A stretch of 64,000 nt of DNA from an uncultured Duncaniella sp. Its GTDB lineage: Bacteria > Bacteroidota > Bacteroidia > Bacteroidales > Muribaculaceae. This document shows, in pieces, positions 8,631 through 17,103 of this stretch. The notes beneath the pieces are model-generated. The model was not told where the DNA came from. It worked only from the letters and a program-made list of their open reading frames with translations, and did not search any database. The stretch's first letter is position 1. Every line of letters starts with the position of its first letter. Where the stretch lies: contig CAJURI010000005.1 in NCBI GenBank assembly GCA_910588795.1, positions 1-64,000 of the forward strand, written 5' to 3'. The position numbers and the translations under genes are program-made.

Positions 8631-9101
8631 ATGCGCACATCCAATGAGTTGGACGGTGTCACACTCCTTGGTGACACACACGTAAGATACCCTGACAGAT
8701 ACTCCCCCGAGGTGCTTGAGACTTTTGTCAACAAGCATCCGGGCAACGAGTATCTTGTCACGTTCACATGTCCGGAGTTCACTTCGCTATGCCCTAAGAC
8801 CGGGCAGCCCGATTTTGCAAAGATACTCATATCTTATATCCCTCGGGAGCGCATGGTCGAGAGCAAAAGCCTTAAGCTCTATCTGTTCAGTTTCCGCAAT
8901 CACGGTGACTTTCATGAGGATTGTGTCAACATAATCATGAAGGATCTGATACGCCTGATGGATCCTAAGTACATAGAGGTAAAGGGGATATTCACTCCGC
9001 GCGGTGGCATTGCCATACATCCGTTTGCCAACTGGGGCGATTCAGACCATCAGGAACTTGTGAGGTCACGTATGCTGGCTTCTTTCCCGAATGATTTCTG
9101 A
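8631..9101 (+). CDS. queF: NADPH-dependent 7-cyano-7-deazaguanine reductase
   Basis: A 156-residue enzyme of the T-fold family that reduces preQ0 to preQ1 in queuosine biosynthesis. The catalytic cysteine is Cys54 in CPEFTSLCP, with the general acid Asp61 in GQPDF. The QueF signature ESKSLKLYLFSFRN (residues 78-90) supplies the NADPH-binding and substrate-binding residues, followed by HGDFHED. This is the short unimodular form, as in Bacillus. The ATG at 8631 is preferred because the frame continues upstream only by overlapping tyrS without family similarity. It follows tyrS closely, and queC comes 114 bases downstream. Confidence 0.97.
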   Translation: MRTSNELDGVTLLGDTHVRYPDRYSPEVLETFVNKHPGNEYLVTFTCPEFTSLCPKTGQPDFAKILISYIPRERMVESKSLKLYLFSFRNHGDFHEDCVNIIMKDLIRLMDPKYIEVKGIFTPRGGIAIHPFANWGDSDHQELVRSRMLASFPNDF

Positions 9102-9186
9102 GACCGGACACGGTGGCCTCGGAGTGCGTGGCATGCGGGCAAGGTATTGTTATTAAACAACCTCTAACTATTATCTGAAAAAAGGT

Positions 9187-9200
9187 CGCGGCGTGCCGCG
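9187..9200 (+). other. GC-rich hairpin in the queC leader
   Basis: CGCGG and CCGCG arms around a CGTG tetraloop lie 15 bases before the queC ATG. It could affect initiation of queC. It lacks the A-rich tail and pseudoknot layout of a preQ1 riboswitch. Confidence 0.3.
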
Positions 9201-9215
9201 GTTCTGCATTGAATT

Positions 9216-9866
9216 ATGGCTAAGAAAGAATATCTGCTGGTGTTGTCGGGCGGTATGGACTCCGTGACCATGCTTTACGAGTATCGCGACAGTATCGCTG
9301 CCGCCGTTACTTTTCAGTATGGCTCGAACCATAACAGGCGTGAGGCCTATTATGCCCGCCTCAATTGCGAAAGGCTCGGCATAGAATGGATTGAGATAGA
9401 CCTGTCCTTTATGGCCCGGCATTTCCGCAGCTCTCTGCTCGAAGGAGCCGATGCCATACCGGAAGGCAATTATGACGACGAGAACATGCGCTCGACTGTC
9501 GTGCCGTTCCGCAACGGCATAATGCTTGCCGTTGCAGCCGGACTCGCCGAAAGCCGCGGATATTCCGGCGTGATGATCGCCAACCATTCCGGCGACCACG
9601 CCATATACCCCGACTGCCGTCCGGAGTTCATCCGTTCCATGGGGGCGGCCATAGGTGACGGCACTTATGAGCACCTTAAGCTCCTTGCCCCGTACACATC
9701 CATTTCCAAAGGTGAGATAGCGGTGCGCGGCAAGGCTCTCGGTGTTGACTATTTACTTACCTATTCATGTTACAAGGGTGGAGAGAAGCACTGCGGCAAG
9801 TGCGGCACATGTGTCGAGCGCGCCGAGGCTCTCCGCTACGCTGGTATCGAGCTCAATGATGACTGA
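9216..9866 (+). CDS. queC: 7-cyano-7-deazaguanine synthase
   Basis: A 216-residue ATP-dependent enzyme that turns 7-carboxy-7-deazaguanine into preQ0, the step before QueF. The PP-loop for ATP pyrophosphate is SGGMDS (residues 11-16). The C-terminal zinc site has four cysteines, Cys185, Cys193, Cys196 and Cys199, in the CYKGGEKHCGKCGTC region. HSGDHAIYPDCRPEF is the typical middle motif. The gene's TGA overlaps the next ATG (TGATG at 9864-9868), so the following M15-like protein is coupled to it. queD and queE are not in the window. Confidence 0.97.
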   Translation: MAKKEYLLVLSGGMDSVTMLYEYRDSIAAAVTFQYGSNHNRREAYYARLNCERLGIEWIEIDLSFMARHFRSSLLEGADAIPEGNYDDENMRSTVVPFRNGIMLAVAAGLAESRGYSGVMIANHSGDHAIYPDCRPEFIRSMGAAIGDGTYEHLKLLAPYTSISKGEIAVRGKALGVDYLLTYSCYKGGEKHCGKCGTCVERAEALRYAGIELNDD

Positions 9867-10726
9867 TGGCTGATAGAGAGTCCTGTAGACATAACGGAAA
9901 GAGGCATAGGCATGTCAGCGCGGTCAAGGTGATGAGACTGGTGCTGCCCACCATGCTGTTTTTTGCCATGTGTGTGGTGATGTGTGTGCCCACACCTTCG
10001 GAGAACGCCGCCGGTGATGTCGCCGATGGCGAGGCTGCTGAAAAGAAGGCTCCTGTGGCTGAGATTTTCTCAGGCACGGATGTGTACGACCTTGAACGCA
10101 TGGACACTGTGAGCTACTTTCTGCGCCATCTCGATAAAATGCCCGAGCCGACTCAGAGGATCAAGGTCAACTATTTCGGCAATCTGCGTCCGTTTTTCAA
10201 CGATTCCAACTATGTCCACTGGGCGGAGGCTGAGCGTTTCGGCATACGCCCGCTCACTGATACGCGCTCACATTGGCAGATAAGCTGTCCGATAGTCCGT
10301 GTCACGACCTGCGCCGATTTCTTCCTTGACACCCTCATATACTCCCGTCCCTACCTTGTGCCGCAGGCGGCATCCACATTAAGGGAGATCGGGCAGCGTT
10401 TTCGTGACACTATAGCTGCGCGCGGCGGAGGCGATTACCGCATAAAGGTGACAAGCCTGCTACGCACTCCGCGCACAGTCAAGCGTCTGCGACGCCGCAA
10501 CCGCAATGCCATAGACTCGTCGGTCCACCAGCTTGGCACCACATTTGATATATCATATGCCTCATTCGTGGCGTCATCACCCTCTCCTGCACGCAGTGTG
10601 GATGATCTAAAAGGGATTCTCTCCGAGGTGCTGAAGGCCATGCGCGAAGAGAACAAGATATGGGTGAAGTATGAGGTGGGCCAGCCATGTTTCCATATCA
10701 CTGCAAGAAAACCTGACACAGAATGA
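9866..10726 (+). CDS. DUF5715-like, M15-peptidase-related envelope protein
   Basis: A 286-residue protein with a basic N-terminus, one hydrophobic segment (about residues 23-41) and an acidic linker, so it is probably anchored in the inner membrane and faces the periplasm. The C-terminal half resembles zinc D,D-peptidases of family M15. It has VTSLLRTPRTVKRL followed by SSVHQLGTTFDISY, in which His221 and Asp228 have the H-x6-D spacing of the M15 zinc site. His277 in CFHIT is a plausible third ligand. In Bacteroidales such proteins are usually labelled DUF5715. Substrate is unproven and peptidoglycan cross-links are the natural guess. It overlaps queC at its start and the AsmA-like gene at its end. 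Confidence 0.75.
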   Translation: MADRESCRHNGKRHRHVSAVKVMRLVLPTMLFFAMCVVMCVPTPSENAAGDVADGEAAEKKAPVAEIFSGTDVYDLERMDTVSYFLRHLDKMPEPTQRIKVNYFGNLRPFFNDSNYVHWAEAERFGIRPLTDTRSHWQISCPIVRVTTCADFFLDTLIYSRPYLVPQAASTLREIGQRFRDTIAARGGGDYRIKVTSLLRTPRTVKRLRRRNRNAIDSSVHQLGTTFDISYASFVASSPSPARSVDDLKGILSEVLKAMREENKIWVKYEVGQPCFHITARKPDTE

Positions 10727-13700
10727 AATTTAAGAAAATTGCCAAGGTGGTGGGCTTCTCACTGCTTGCGGTACTCCTCCTTGTGCTGGCGGTCATAACT
10801 GTTGCCGTCAATTATCTCCGCCCGGAGAAGCTGACTCCGATGATCGAGAAATATGCCAATGGCTATCTTGACGCCGAAGTCGGCATAGACCGCATAGAGA
10901 TAAGTTTCTGGAGCACTTTCCCGCGCTTTGATCTTGATGTGCAGGGCCTGAAAGTGCGCACAAAGGCATTTGAGTCCCTCCCCACTGAAGTCAGGAGTTC
11001 ACTGCCGGAGTATGCCGATTCTCTTCTTTCGCTTGACCGCTTGCAGGCTGCGGTGAACATTCCGGCTCTCTTTATCGGCAAGATATCGCTGTATGACATA
11101 ACCATAACATCTCCAAAGGTCAATCTTGTGCAGGCAACGCCTGAATCATGGAGCCTTGACATATTCCCTCCTTCGGAGGAGAGCGAGAGTGAGGATGGTC
11201 CGCTGGAGATTCCTGATTTCTCGATGGGGACATTCGAGATTGCCGGAGGGTTCCCTGTGCAGTATGTTTCTCTTCCTGATTCGCTGGATGTGGCTGTGAA
11301 TCTTTCCACTGCCCGTCTGAGTGGTGACGGAGCCCCGGTGTACTCCCTTGCAGTGGAGGGGCTAACCTCCGCATCGGTTTCCGAAATTGTCGTCAACAGT
11401 CTCGGCATAGGGATGGGCGGCGATATCAGCTGGTCGGCCGATCATCCTTTGGAACTGTCGTTTGATGGCTTCAAGCTGTCTGTGGGGAACGTCTCGGCGA
11501 CTGTCGACGCAGACGTGGATTTCGAGAATGATCTGCTCATAAGATCTTTAGCTCTCGGATTCCCGCTCACTTCTTTTGATGATATCATAGCTGTCATTCC
11601 CGAGGGTATGCGTGGCGAGCTTGGCAAGGTGGAGTCAGACATGTCGGTGGGGATGGATTTTGCTTTGACCGCGCCTTTTGCTGTGGGCGTTGATTCGATA
11701 CCCTCGTTCAAGATGAATCTTAATGTGCCCAAGGGGTCGGCTTCGTATGACGGCATGGTGCTTAAGCATTTCGAGCTTCAGGCCGAAGCCGTGGTTGACG
11801 GTGCCGACATTGACAATTCGGTATTGAGCATATCGCGCCTTGTGGCGCAGGGGGAGGGGGTGGGATTCTCACTCTCGGCCAATGTTTCCGAAGTGGTATC
11901 CGATCCCAAAGTGTCGGGCACCTTCCGTGGCGGTCTGAATGTCGAGCACCTTCCGAAAAGCATTCTTGCGAAGCTGCCTTACGATGTCAAAGGCAAGCTT
12001 GTCGCCGACTGTACCTTTGATCTCAGGCAGAGTCATCTCACACGTGAGAATTTCCATCGCATACGTCTTGCCGGAGACGCTACTCTGACCGGGCTGGAGA
12101 TGGACATGCCCGACCTCCCGGCTGAAGTATATGCCCGGCGGGTGGAATTGAAACTCGGAACCAATTCATCGTTTGTTCGTGGAGAGGCGAGTGTCGACTC
12201 CCTGCTCACGGCCTCACTCAGAATCGATACACTGTCATGCGCCGTGGAGGGGATGGATATCCGAGGGCGTGACCTGCTTGTGGGGCTCGGATGCCGCAAC
12301 ACCGCATCCAACACCGATACGACTGCCATAAATCCTATAGGGGGGCGTATTGCTGCCGGACGTTTCTCTCTGAGTTCTTCCGTTGACTCGACACGCATAC
12401 ATCTCCGTGACGCATCGGTGGCCGGTGCTCTCCATCGGTATAAAGGTGACAGGCGGCGTCCGCAGCTCAATCTCAACATCGCGGCTAAGGGAGCCATTTA
12501 TGGTGACCGTGTGAACCGTGCCATGATCACGGGAGCGGGAATGTCGCTTACCGTGCATCCGTCATCCTCCCCGTCGGCGGAGCGCAGGCGCGCACGTATC
12601 GACTCTCTCCGTCACCTGTATCCCACGCTTTCTTATGATTCCATCTCTGCCATGAGCCGTGCGTTGGCCCGTGCATCGCGCAAGCGCAGTGCGGATAATG
12701 TGATAATGGCAGGAGACGGGCGTGAGAAGATAGAGGTCGATAACTCCATACGCCGCATCCTGCGCAACTGGGATGCCAAGGGTGCCATGCAGGCCGAGAG
12801 AGTAAGGGTATTCACCCCGCTTTTCCCTCTGCGCAACCGCATAAGCGATCTTGATGTGGATTTCTCCACCGATTCCATAGCAGTGCACAACACCCGTCTC
12901 AATCTCGGCAAGAGCGACTTCATGATCGACGGGTCCATATCCAACATAAGCCGGGCTCTTACATCGCGCAGAGGTTCCCAGTCAATCAGAGTGAATTTCG
13001 AACTCTCAAGTGACACCATAAACGTCAATGAGATTGCCGGGGCTGTATTTGCCGGCGCGGCGTATGCCGGCAGCGGAATGTCGGCCGGAGTGTCCGCAGT
13101 GGATGAGAATGCTGATGAGAATACTCTTCAGTCCACGGTCGACCAGGCCACTGCCGCTTCCGATTCTGCCTCGGTGCTCATAATCCCCGCCAATCTGGAG
13201 GCGACATTGAATGTCAGGGCCGGTACTGTGATATACTCCGATCTCTCGTTCCGTGATTTCCGCGGCACCCTCAATGCGTTTGACGGTGCGCTCAATCTCG
13301 CTCGTCTCGGCGCACGCTCCGATGTTGGCACGATAAACCTCAACGCCCTTTACACAGCTCCGTCCAAGTATGACGCATCCTTTGCATTCGGAATGTATGT
13401 CAAGGGTTTCCGCATACGCGAGTTCCTTGACCTTGTGCCGTCGCTCGATACCCTCATGCCTATGCTCCAGGGGATTGACGGAGTTGTCAATGCCGATATA
13501 GCTGCCACCACCGGGCTTGATACGGCGATGAATCTCGACATACCGTCGCTCAAGGCCGCAGTGAAGCTTTCGGGCGATTCGCTTGTGGTGATGGATGAGG
13601 AGACTTTCCGTAAGATAGGCAAATGGCTGCTGTTCAAGGATAAGAGCCACAATATGATCGACAGCATGACCGTGGAGATGATCGTCGACAATTCACAGAT

Positions 13701-14172
13701 GCAGATGTTCCCGTTCATGTTCAATCTTGACCGCTACAAGCTCGGAGTGATGGGCAGCAATGACCTTGCCATGAATTTCAAGTATCACATAGCGGTACTG
13801 AAGTCGCCGCTCCCTTTCAAGTTCGGCATAAATGTTTCGGGCAATCCCGACAATATGAAGATACGCCTCGGCAGAGCCAAATTCAATGAAAAGAACATGG
13901 CGAAGACAGTGTCGATAGCCGACACCACGAGGGTCAACCTTGTGGAGCAGATAAGAAATGTGTTCCGCAGGGGCGTGCGTAATGCCGCTGTGAAGCAGAT
14001 GGATTTCTCCGCTATGGGACAGGCCCTGATGGACGAGGATATAAAGGGCGACACTATATCCGGAGCCGACTCGCTCTATTTCATTCGCGAGGGGCTGATA
14101 CCCCCGCCGGACACAACGGCGTTGAAGACTGTCAGTCCGGTCAAGAAAAAGAAAAACAAGAAACGCAAATAA
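10723..14172 (+). CDS. AsmA-like (AsmA/TamB superfamily) envelope protein
   Basis: A 1149-residue protein with one N-terminal transmembrane helix (about residues 9-29) and a very long periplasmic part made of repeating beta-rich segments. The start matches AsmA proteins: a short basic head, the helix, then LTPMIEKYANGYLDAEVGIDRIEISFWSTFPRFDLDVQGL. The C-terminal third has the AsmA-like tail (LGVMGSNDLAMNFKYHIAV, FGINVSGNPDNMKIRLG), and the protein ends in a lysine-rich tail. AsmA-family bridges are linked to moving phospholipid between the two membranes; that role is inferred here. The ATG overlaps the preceding stop (ATGA at 10723), so the M15-like protein and this one are made together. Confidence 0.88.
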   Translation: MKFKKIAKVVGFSLLAVLLLVLAVITVAVNYLRPEKLTPMIEKYANGYLDAEVGIDRIEISFWSTFPRFDLDVQGLKVRTKAFESLPTEVRSSLPEYADSLLSLDRLQAAVNIPALFIGKISLYDITITSPKVNLVQATPESWSLDIFPPSEESESEDGPLEIPDFSMGTFEIAGGFPVQYVSLPDSLDVAVNLSTARLSGDGAPVYSLAVEGLTSASVSEIVVNSLGIGMGGDISWSADHPLELSFDGFKLSVGNVSATVDADVDFENDLLIRSLALGFPLTSFDDIIAVIPEGMRGELGKVESDMSVGMDFALTAPFAVGVDSIPSFKMNLNVPKGSASYDGMVLKHFELQAEAVVDGADIDNSVLSISRLVAQGEGVGFSLSANVSEVVSDPKVSGTFRGGLNVEHLPKSILAKLPYDVKGKLVADCTFDLRQSHLTRENFHRIRLAGDATLTGLEMDMPDLPAEVYARRVELKLGTNSSFVRGEASVDSLLTASLRIDTLSCAVEGMDIRGRDLLVGLGCRNTASNTDTTAINPIGGRIAAGRFSLSSSVDSTRIHLRDASVAGALHRYKGDRRRPQLNLNIAAKGAIYGDRVNRAMITGAGMSLTVHPSSSPSAERRRARIDSLRHLYPTLSYDSISAMSRALARASRKRSADNVIMAGDGREKIEVDNSIRRILRNWDAKGAMQAERVRVFTPLFPLRNRISDLDVDFSTDSIAVHNTRLNLGKSDFMIDGSISNISRALTSRRGSQSIRVNFELSSDTINVNEIAGAVFAGAAYAGSGMSAGVSAVDENADENTLQSTVDQATAASDSASVLIIPANLEATLNVRAGTVIYSDLSFRDFRGTLNAFDGALNLARLGARSDVGTINLNALYTAPSKYDASFAFGMYVKGFRIREFLDLVPSLDTLMPMLQGIDGVVNADIAATTGLDTAMNLDIPSLKAAVKLSGDSLVVMDEETFRKIGKWLLFKDKSHNMIDSMTVEMIVDNSQMQMFPFMFNLDRYKLGVMGSNDLAMNFKYHIAVLKSPLPFKFGINVSGNPDNMKIRLGRAKFNEKNMAKTVSIADTTRVNLVEQIRNVFRRGVRNAAVKQMDFSAMGQALMDEDIKGDTISGADSLYFIREGLIPPPDTTALKTVSPVKKKKNKKRK

Positions 14173-14174
14173 TC

Positions 14175-14939
14175 ATGCCTGCCATACTTCCATACCATTC
14201 CGAGATAGTAAGATTTCTCGAGTGCCATCACTACCGTCGCGTGACACCGCGCGCGGCCCTTATCGACATGGACGGCACACTTTATGACTCCATGAAGAAT
14301 CACACGGCATCCTGGTACCGCCTGATAAGTGAGGCCGGGATACCTTGCACGCGCGATGAGTTCTATCTCTACGAGGGGCGCACGGGTGCATCCACCATAA
14401 ACGCACTCGTCAACCGTGCGTGGGGACGCGATGCCACCGAGGAGGAGAAGACGGAGATGTACCGTAAGAAGACGGTGTACTTCAACGAGCTTCCCCCCGT
14501 GGAGCCTATGCCCGGAGCCTTGGAGATGGTGAATCTGCTCAGGGACATGGGGCTGCGCAGGGTCCTTGTGACCGGATCGGGGCAGAACAGTCTGCTCTCA
14601 CGTATCGACACCGATTTCCCGGGTATATTTGAGCCGGGTATGAGGGTGACTGCACGTGATGTGAGGCATGGGAAGCCGCACCCGGAGCCGTTTATACGAG
14701 CCATGCAGCTTGCCCGCGTGACCCCCTCACAGTCTATTGTCGTTGAGAACGCACCGTTGGGAGTGGAGGCCGGCGATCGAGCCGGAGCGTTTACAGTAGC
14801 TGTTATCACCGGCCCGATCCCTGTGGAGGAGATGGAGCGTGCGGGGGCTGCTGTGGTGTTCCCGTCTATGAAGGCTTTCGCTGACGCTCTGCCCACACTT
14901 GTGTTCTCGATGCTTGCCACAGAGATAGATCCTCTGTGA
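14175..14939 (+). CDS. HAD-superfamily phosphatase/phosphomutase, beta-PGM-like
   Basis: A 254-residue haloacid dehalogenase-type enzyme. Motif I is DMDGTLYDS, with nucleophile Asp31 and acid/base Asp33. Motif II is VTGSGQ, motif III is the lysine of HGKPHPEPF, and motif IV is VVENAPLGVEAGDRAG. A helical cap lies between motifs I and II, as in beta-phosphoglucomutase and GPH-type phosphatases. About 28 residues precede motif I, more than usual. It starts two bases after the AsmA-like stop, so it belongs to the same transcript. The substrate cannot be read from sequence. Confidence 0.88.
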   Translation: MPAILPYHSEIVRFLECHHYRRVTPRAALIDMDGTLYDSMKNHTASWYRLISEAGIPCTRDEFYLYEGRTGASTINALVNRAWGRDATEEEKTEMYRKKTVYFNELPPVEPMPGALEMVNLLRDMGLRRVLVTGSGQNSLLSRIDTDFPGIFEPGMRVTARDVRHGKPHPEPFIRAMQLARVTPSQSIVVENAPLGVEAGDRAGAFTVAVITGPIPVEEMERAGAAVVFPSMKAFADALPTLVFSMLATEIDPL

Positions 14940-15000
14940 ATAGCTCTTCGATGCCATCTATTATATAAACCTCATCCTTTTTGATACGACCCGATTGATC

Positions 15001-16044
15001 ATGCAGAAAATACTGTTTACCAACGATATCTCCGCTGCCGTAACCTCGCTTGTGGCTGACATGTGTCCGTCCACCGTCCATATAGTCACCGACAGGAATG
15101 TCAATGAGAAGGTGTTGCCCTCTCTGTCCCTCCCTTATCCCGCCATAGTGACCGAGCCGGGTGATGTGTCCAAGAATCTTGACACACTTCCGGGTATATG
15201 GAGCGGCCTGATCGCCGGTGGTGCGACACGCAGGTCAGTGGTAATAAACATAGGCGGCGGTGTCGTGACCGACATGGGCGGATTTGCAGCTGCCACATTC
15301 AAGCGCGGTGTGAGGTTTATAAATGTGCCCACCACGCTTCTGTCGGCTGTCGATGCCGCTGTGGGTGGAAAGACCGGCATAAATTTCTGTGGCCTCAAGA
15401 ACGAGATAGGGGCGTTTGCGCCGGCCGACGCAGTGGTCGTGTCAACAGTCCTGTTCTCTACTCTCCCTAAGGAAGAGCTTCTATCAGGGTATGCCGAGAT
15501 GTTGAAGCATGGTCTGCTCTCTTCGGAGAAGGAGTATCGCGAACTGCTCGGATTTGACATATTGAATGCCGATCTTGATCGTCTGCTTCCTCTTCTCGAG
15601 AAGAGTGTGATGGTGAAGGAGCGCATAGTCACCGAGGATCCGCGCGAGAAGGGTATACGCCGTGCTCTGAATCTTGGCCACACTGTCGGGCATGCGTTTG
15701 AGTCGCTGGCCATGGAGCATAGTTCACCGGTGCCTCACGGATATGCTGTGGCATGGGGCATACTTGCCGAGATGGTGATATCCCATATGTCGGAGCGGTT
15801 CCCGTCGGATGAACTCTACAGGTATGCCTCGTATCTTAAAGAGCATGGATACGGTTCGCCCGACATTTCCTGTGGCGATTATCCGCGTCTGCTTGAGCTT
15901 ATGAGGCACGATAAGAAGAACGATACTTCCGATCACATTAATTTCACGTTGCTGTCATCACCGGGCAAGCCGTTGATTGACCGCTCCGCCACGGAACAGG
16001 TCATCACTGAGTCGCTTGACATTTTCCGTGACCTTATGGGCTGA
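15001..16044 (+). CDS. aroB: 3-dehydroquinate synthase
   Basis: A 347-residue NAD- and zinc-dependent enzyme of the shikimate pathway that cyclises DAHP to 3-dehydroquinate. The core signature is unmistakable: NIGGGVVTDMGGFAAATFKRG, VPTTLLSAVDAAVGGKTGIN, GYAEMLKHGLL and LNLGHTVGHAFE. The zinc ligands are the glutamate of GYAEM and the histidines of LGHTVGH and PHGYAVAWG. I use the ATG at 15001 rather than a TTG two codons upstream. The gene ends only seven bases from the convergent outer-membrane barrel gene. Confidence 0.96.
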   Translation: MQKILFTNDISAAVTSLVADMCPSTVHIVTDRNVNEKVLPSLSLPYPAIVTEPGDVSKNLDTLPGIWSGLIAGGATRRSVVINIGGGVVTDMGGFAAATFKRGVRFINVPTTLLSAVDAAVGGKTGINFCGLKNEIGAFAPADAVVVSTVLFSTLPKEELLSGYAEMLKHGLLSSEKEYRELLGFDILNADLDRLLPLLEKSVMVKERIVTEDPREKGIRRALNLGHTVGHAFESLAMEHSSPVPHGYAVAWGILAEMVISHMSERFPSDELYRYASYLKEHGYGSPDISCGDYPRLLELMRHDKKNDTSDHINFTLLSSPGKPLIDRSATEQVITESLDIFRDLMG

Positions 16045-16051
16045 TCCGCCT

Positions 16052-16804
16052 TCAGAACTGCCATCCGATCGACCCGAGAAAATCGAGCGTGTGGCATGTT
16101 GGCTTGACTATCCCGGTGGAATTGGCTATATTGGAGAATCCTATGTGGACTCTCGCGCCGATGCGCAGGTGCCCTCCGAATGTTAGGCCTGTGGCGAGGT
16201 GCAGACCCATGTCGCTGCGGTTGTAGGAGTTGATGAAGCCCTTGCTGTCATTATAGAAATCGGCCTTGAAATTGGACACCGACATTATGAGCTGTCCGAG
16301 CTCGTTGGCACGCGTGTCATATATATTGTTGTTCTGGGTGCCCCCTGTCCCATAGGAATAGTAGAGGCCGGTGTCGACATTCCACTTCACTGTGCTTGAG
16401 AGATTGAACATGAAAGTCATGTACACCGGGACATCAAACTTGTAGTAAGTGTTGCGCTGGAACACATTGGACACGCTGTGCCTGTTGCCCCCCACCACTG
16501 CCATGTCCATCTTCTCGGTGTTGCGTGTGAAGTTGAGCTCTGTCCCCAGTCCCAGAAAGCTGCGTATGTTGAATCTCACACCCGCGCCTATGCCGAATGC
16601 CGGGCCCATTCCGGCGTTCAGATCGGAGATCTCGGGGTAGCATGACATGTAATTTTCCGTGATGTAGCTTCCCCCCGCAAGAGCGTGGATGTCTATGTCA
16701 AGAAAATTGTCGGGGCGGCTGTGGTCTACGAATACCGGATTGCCGGCAGCCGAGGTCAGGGCGGCAGATATGATCGTGAATAGGGCGAGTAGTTGTCTGA
16801 GCAT
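16052..16804 (-). CDS. Outer-membrane beta-barrel protein, PorT/OmpW-like
   Basis: A 250-residue protein with a signal peptide ending near Ala20 (SAAGNP) and then alternating amphipathic strands rich in glycine and aromatic residues. Examples are FGIGAGVRFNIRSFLGLGTELNF, VPVYMTFMFNLSSTVKWNV and GLHLATGLTFGGHLRIGARVHIGF. The C-terminal residues GSIGWQF end in an aromatic residue, as in Bam substrates. This is the general Bacteroidetes small-porin type (outer membrane protein beta-barrel domain). No specific function is recognised. It has its own promoter at 16827-16858. Confidence 0.75.
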   Translation of the reverse strand: MLRQLLALFTIISAALTSAAGNPVFVDHSRPDNFLDIDIHALAGGSYITENYMSCYPEISDLNAGMGPAFGIGAGVRFNIRSFLGLGTELNFTRNTEKMDMAVVGGNRHSVSNVFQRNTYYKFDVPVYMTFMFNLSSTVKWNVDTGLYYSYGTGGTQNNNIYDTRANELGQLIMSVSNFKADFYNDSKGFINSYNRSDMGLHLATGLTFGGHLRIGARVHIGFSNIANSTGIVKPTCHTLDFLGSIGWQF

Positions 16805-16826
16805 TTCGTTCTCTGTTTTTATCCCT

Positions 16827-16858
16827 CAAAATTACGTCAAAATTGCCCCTTTTCCAAG
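16827..16858 (-). promoter_or_regulatory. Promoter for the outer-membrane barrel gene
   Basis: On the minus strand CTTG (16858-16855), 20 bases, then TAATTTTG (16834-16827), 22 bases before the ATG. It is divergent from the tRNA-Arg promoter. Confidence 0.7.
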
Positions 16859-16893
16859 AAATGTGATTTTTTTTGAAAAAAATTGTCCAAAAG

Positions 16894-16925
16894 TTTGCAC
16901 AGTTTCAAAATAGTCGCTAACTTTG
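16894..16925 (+). promoter_or_regulatory. Promoter for tRNA-Arg(ACG)
   Basis: TTTG (16894-16897), 20 bases, then TAACTTTG (16918-16925): a full consensus match ending 21 bases before the tRNA. Confidence 0.85.
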
Positions 16926-16946
16926 CATCGCAAAACAAAAAAGCAA

Positions 16947-17020
16947 GGCTCCTTAGCTCAACTGAATAGAGCATCTGACTACGGATCAGAAGGTTACAGG
17001 TTTGAATCCTGTAGGAGTCA
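16947..17020 (+). tRNA. tRNA-Arg, anticodon ACG
   Basis: A 74-base cloverleaf without encoded CCA. The acceptor stem pairs GGCTCCT with AGGAGTC, with one G-T pair. The D arm has GCTC/GAGC, the anticodon stem is TCTGA/TCAGA around the loop CTACGGA, and the T arm is ACAGG-TTTGAAT-CCTGT. The anticodon is therefore ACG, which decodes CGN codons for arginine once A34 has been converted to inosine by TadA. The tadA gene lies immediately downstream. Confidence 0.95.
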
Positions 17021-17034
17021 CAAAGAATCAGAAG

Positions 17035-17068
17035 AGACTCATCGGCAATGCTGGTGAGTCTTGTTTTT
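17035..17068 (+). terminator. Terminator-like hairpin between tRNA-Arg and tadA
   Basis: Arms AGACTCA (17035-17041) and TGAGTCT (17055-17061) are followed by TTGTTTTT. It begins 14 bases after the tRNA and lies 36 bases before tadA. Confidence 0.75.
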
Positions 17069-17103
17069 CATTCCATATATGACATAGACGGATAAGACGA
17101 GAT

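Noticed and set aside
9102..9215. A preQ1 riboswitch before queC
   Set aside because: Only a simple 5-bp hairpin is present. The loop and A-rich tail of preQ1 classes are not seen.
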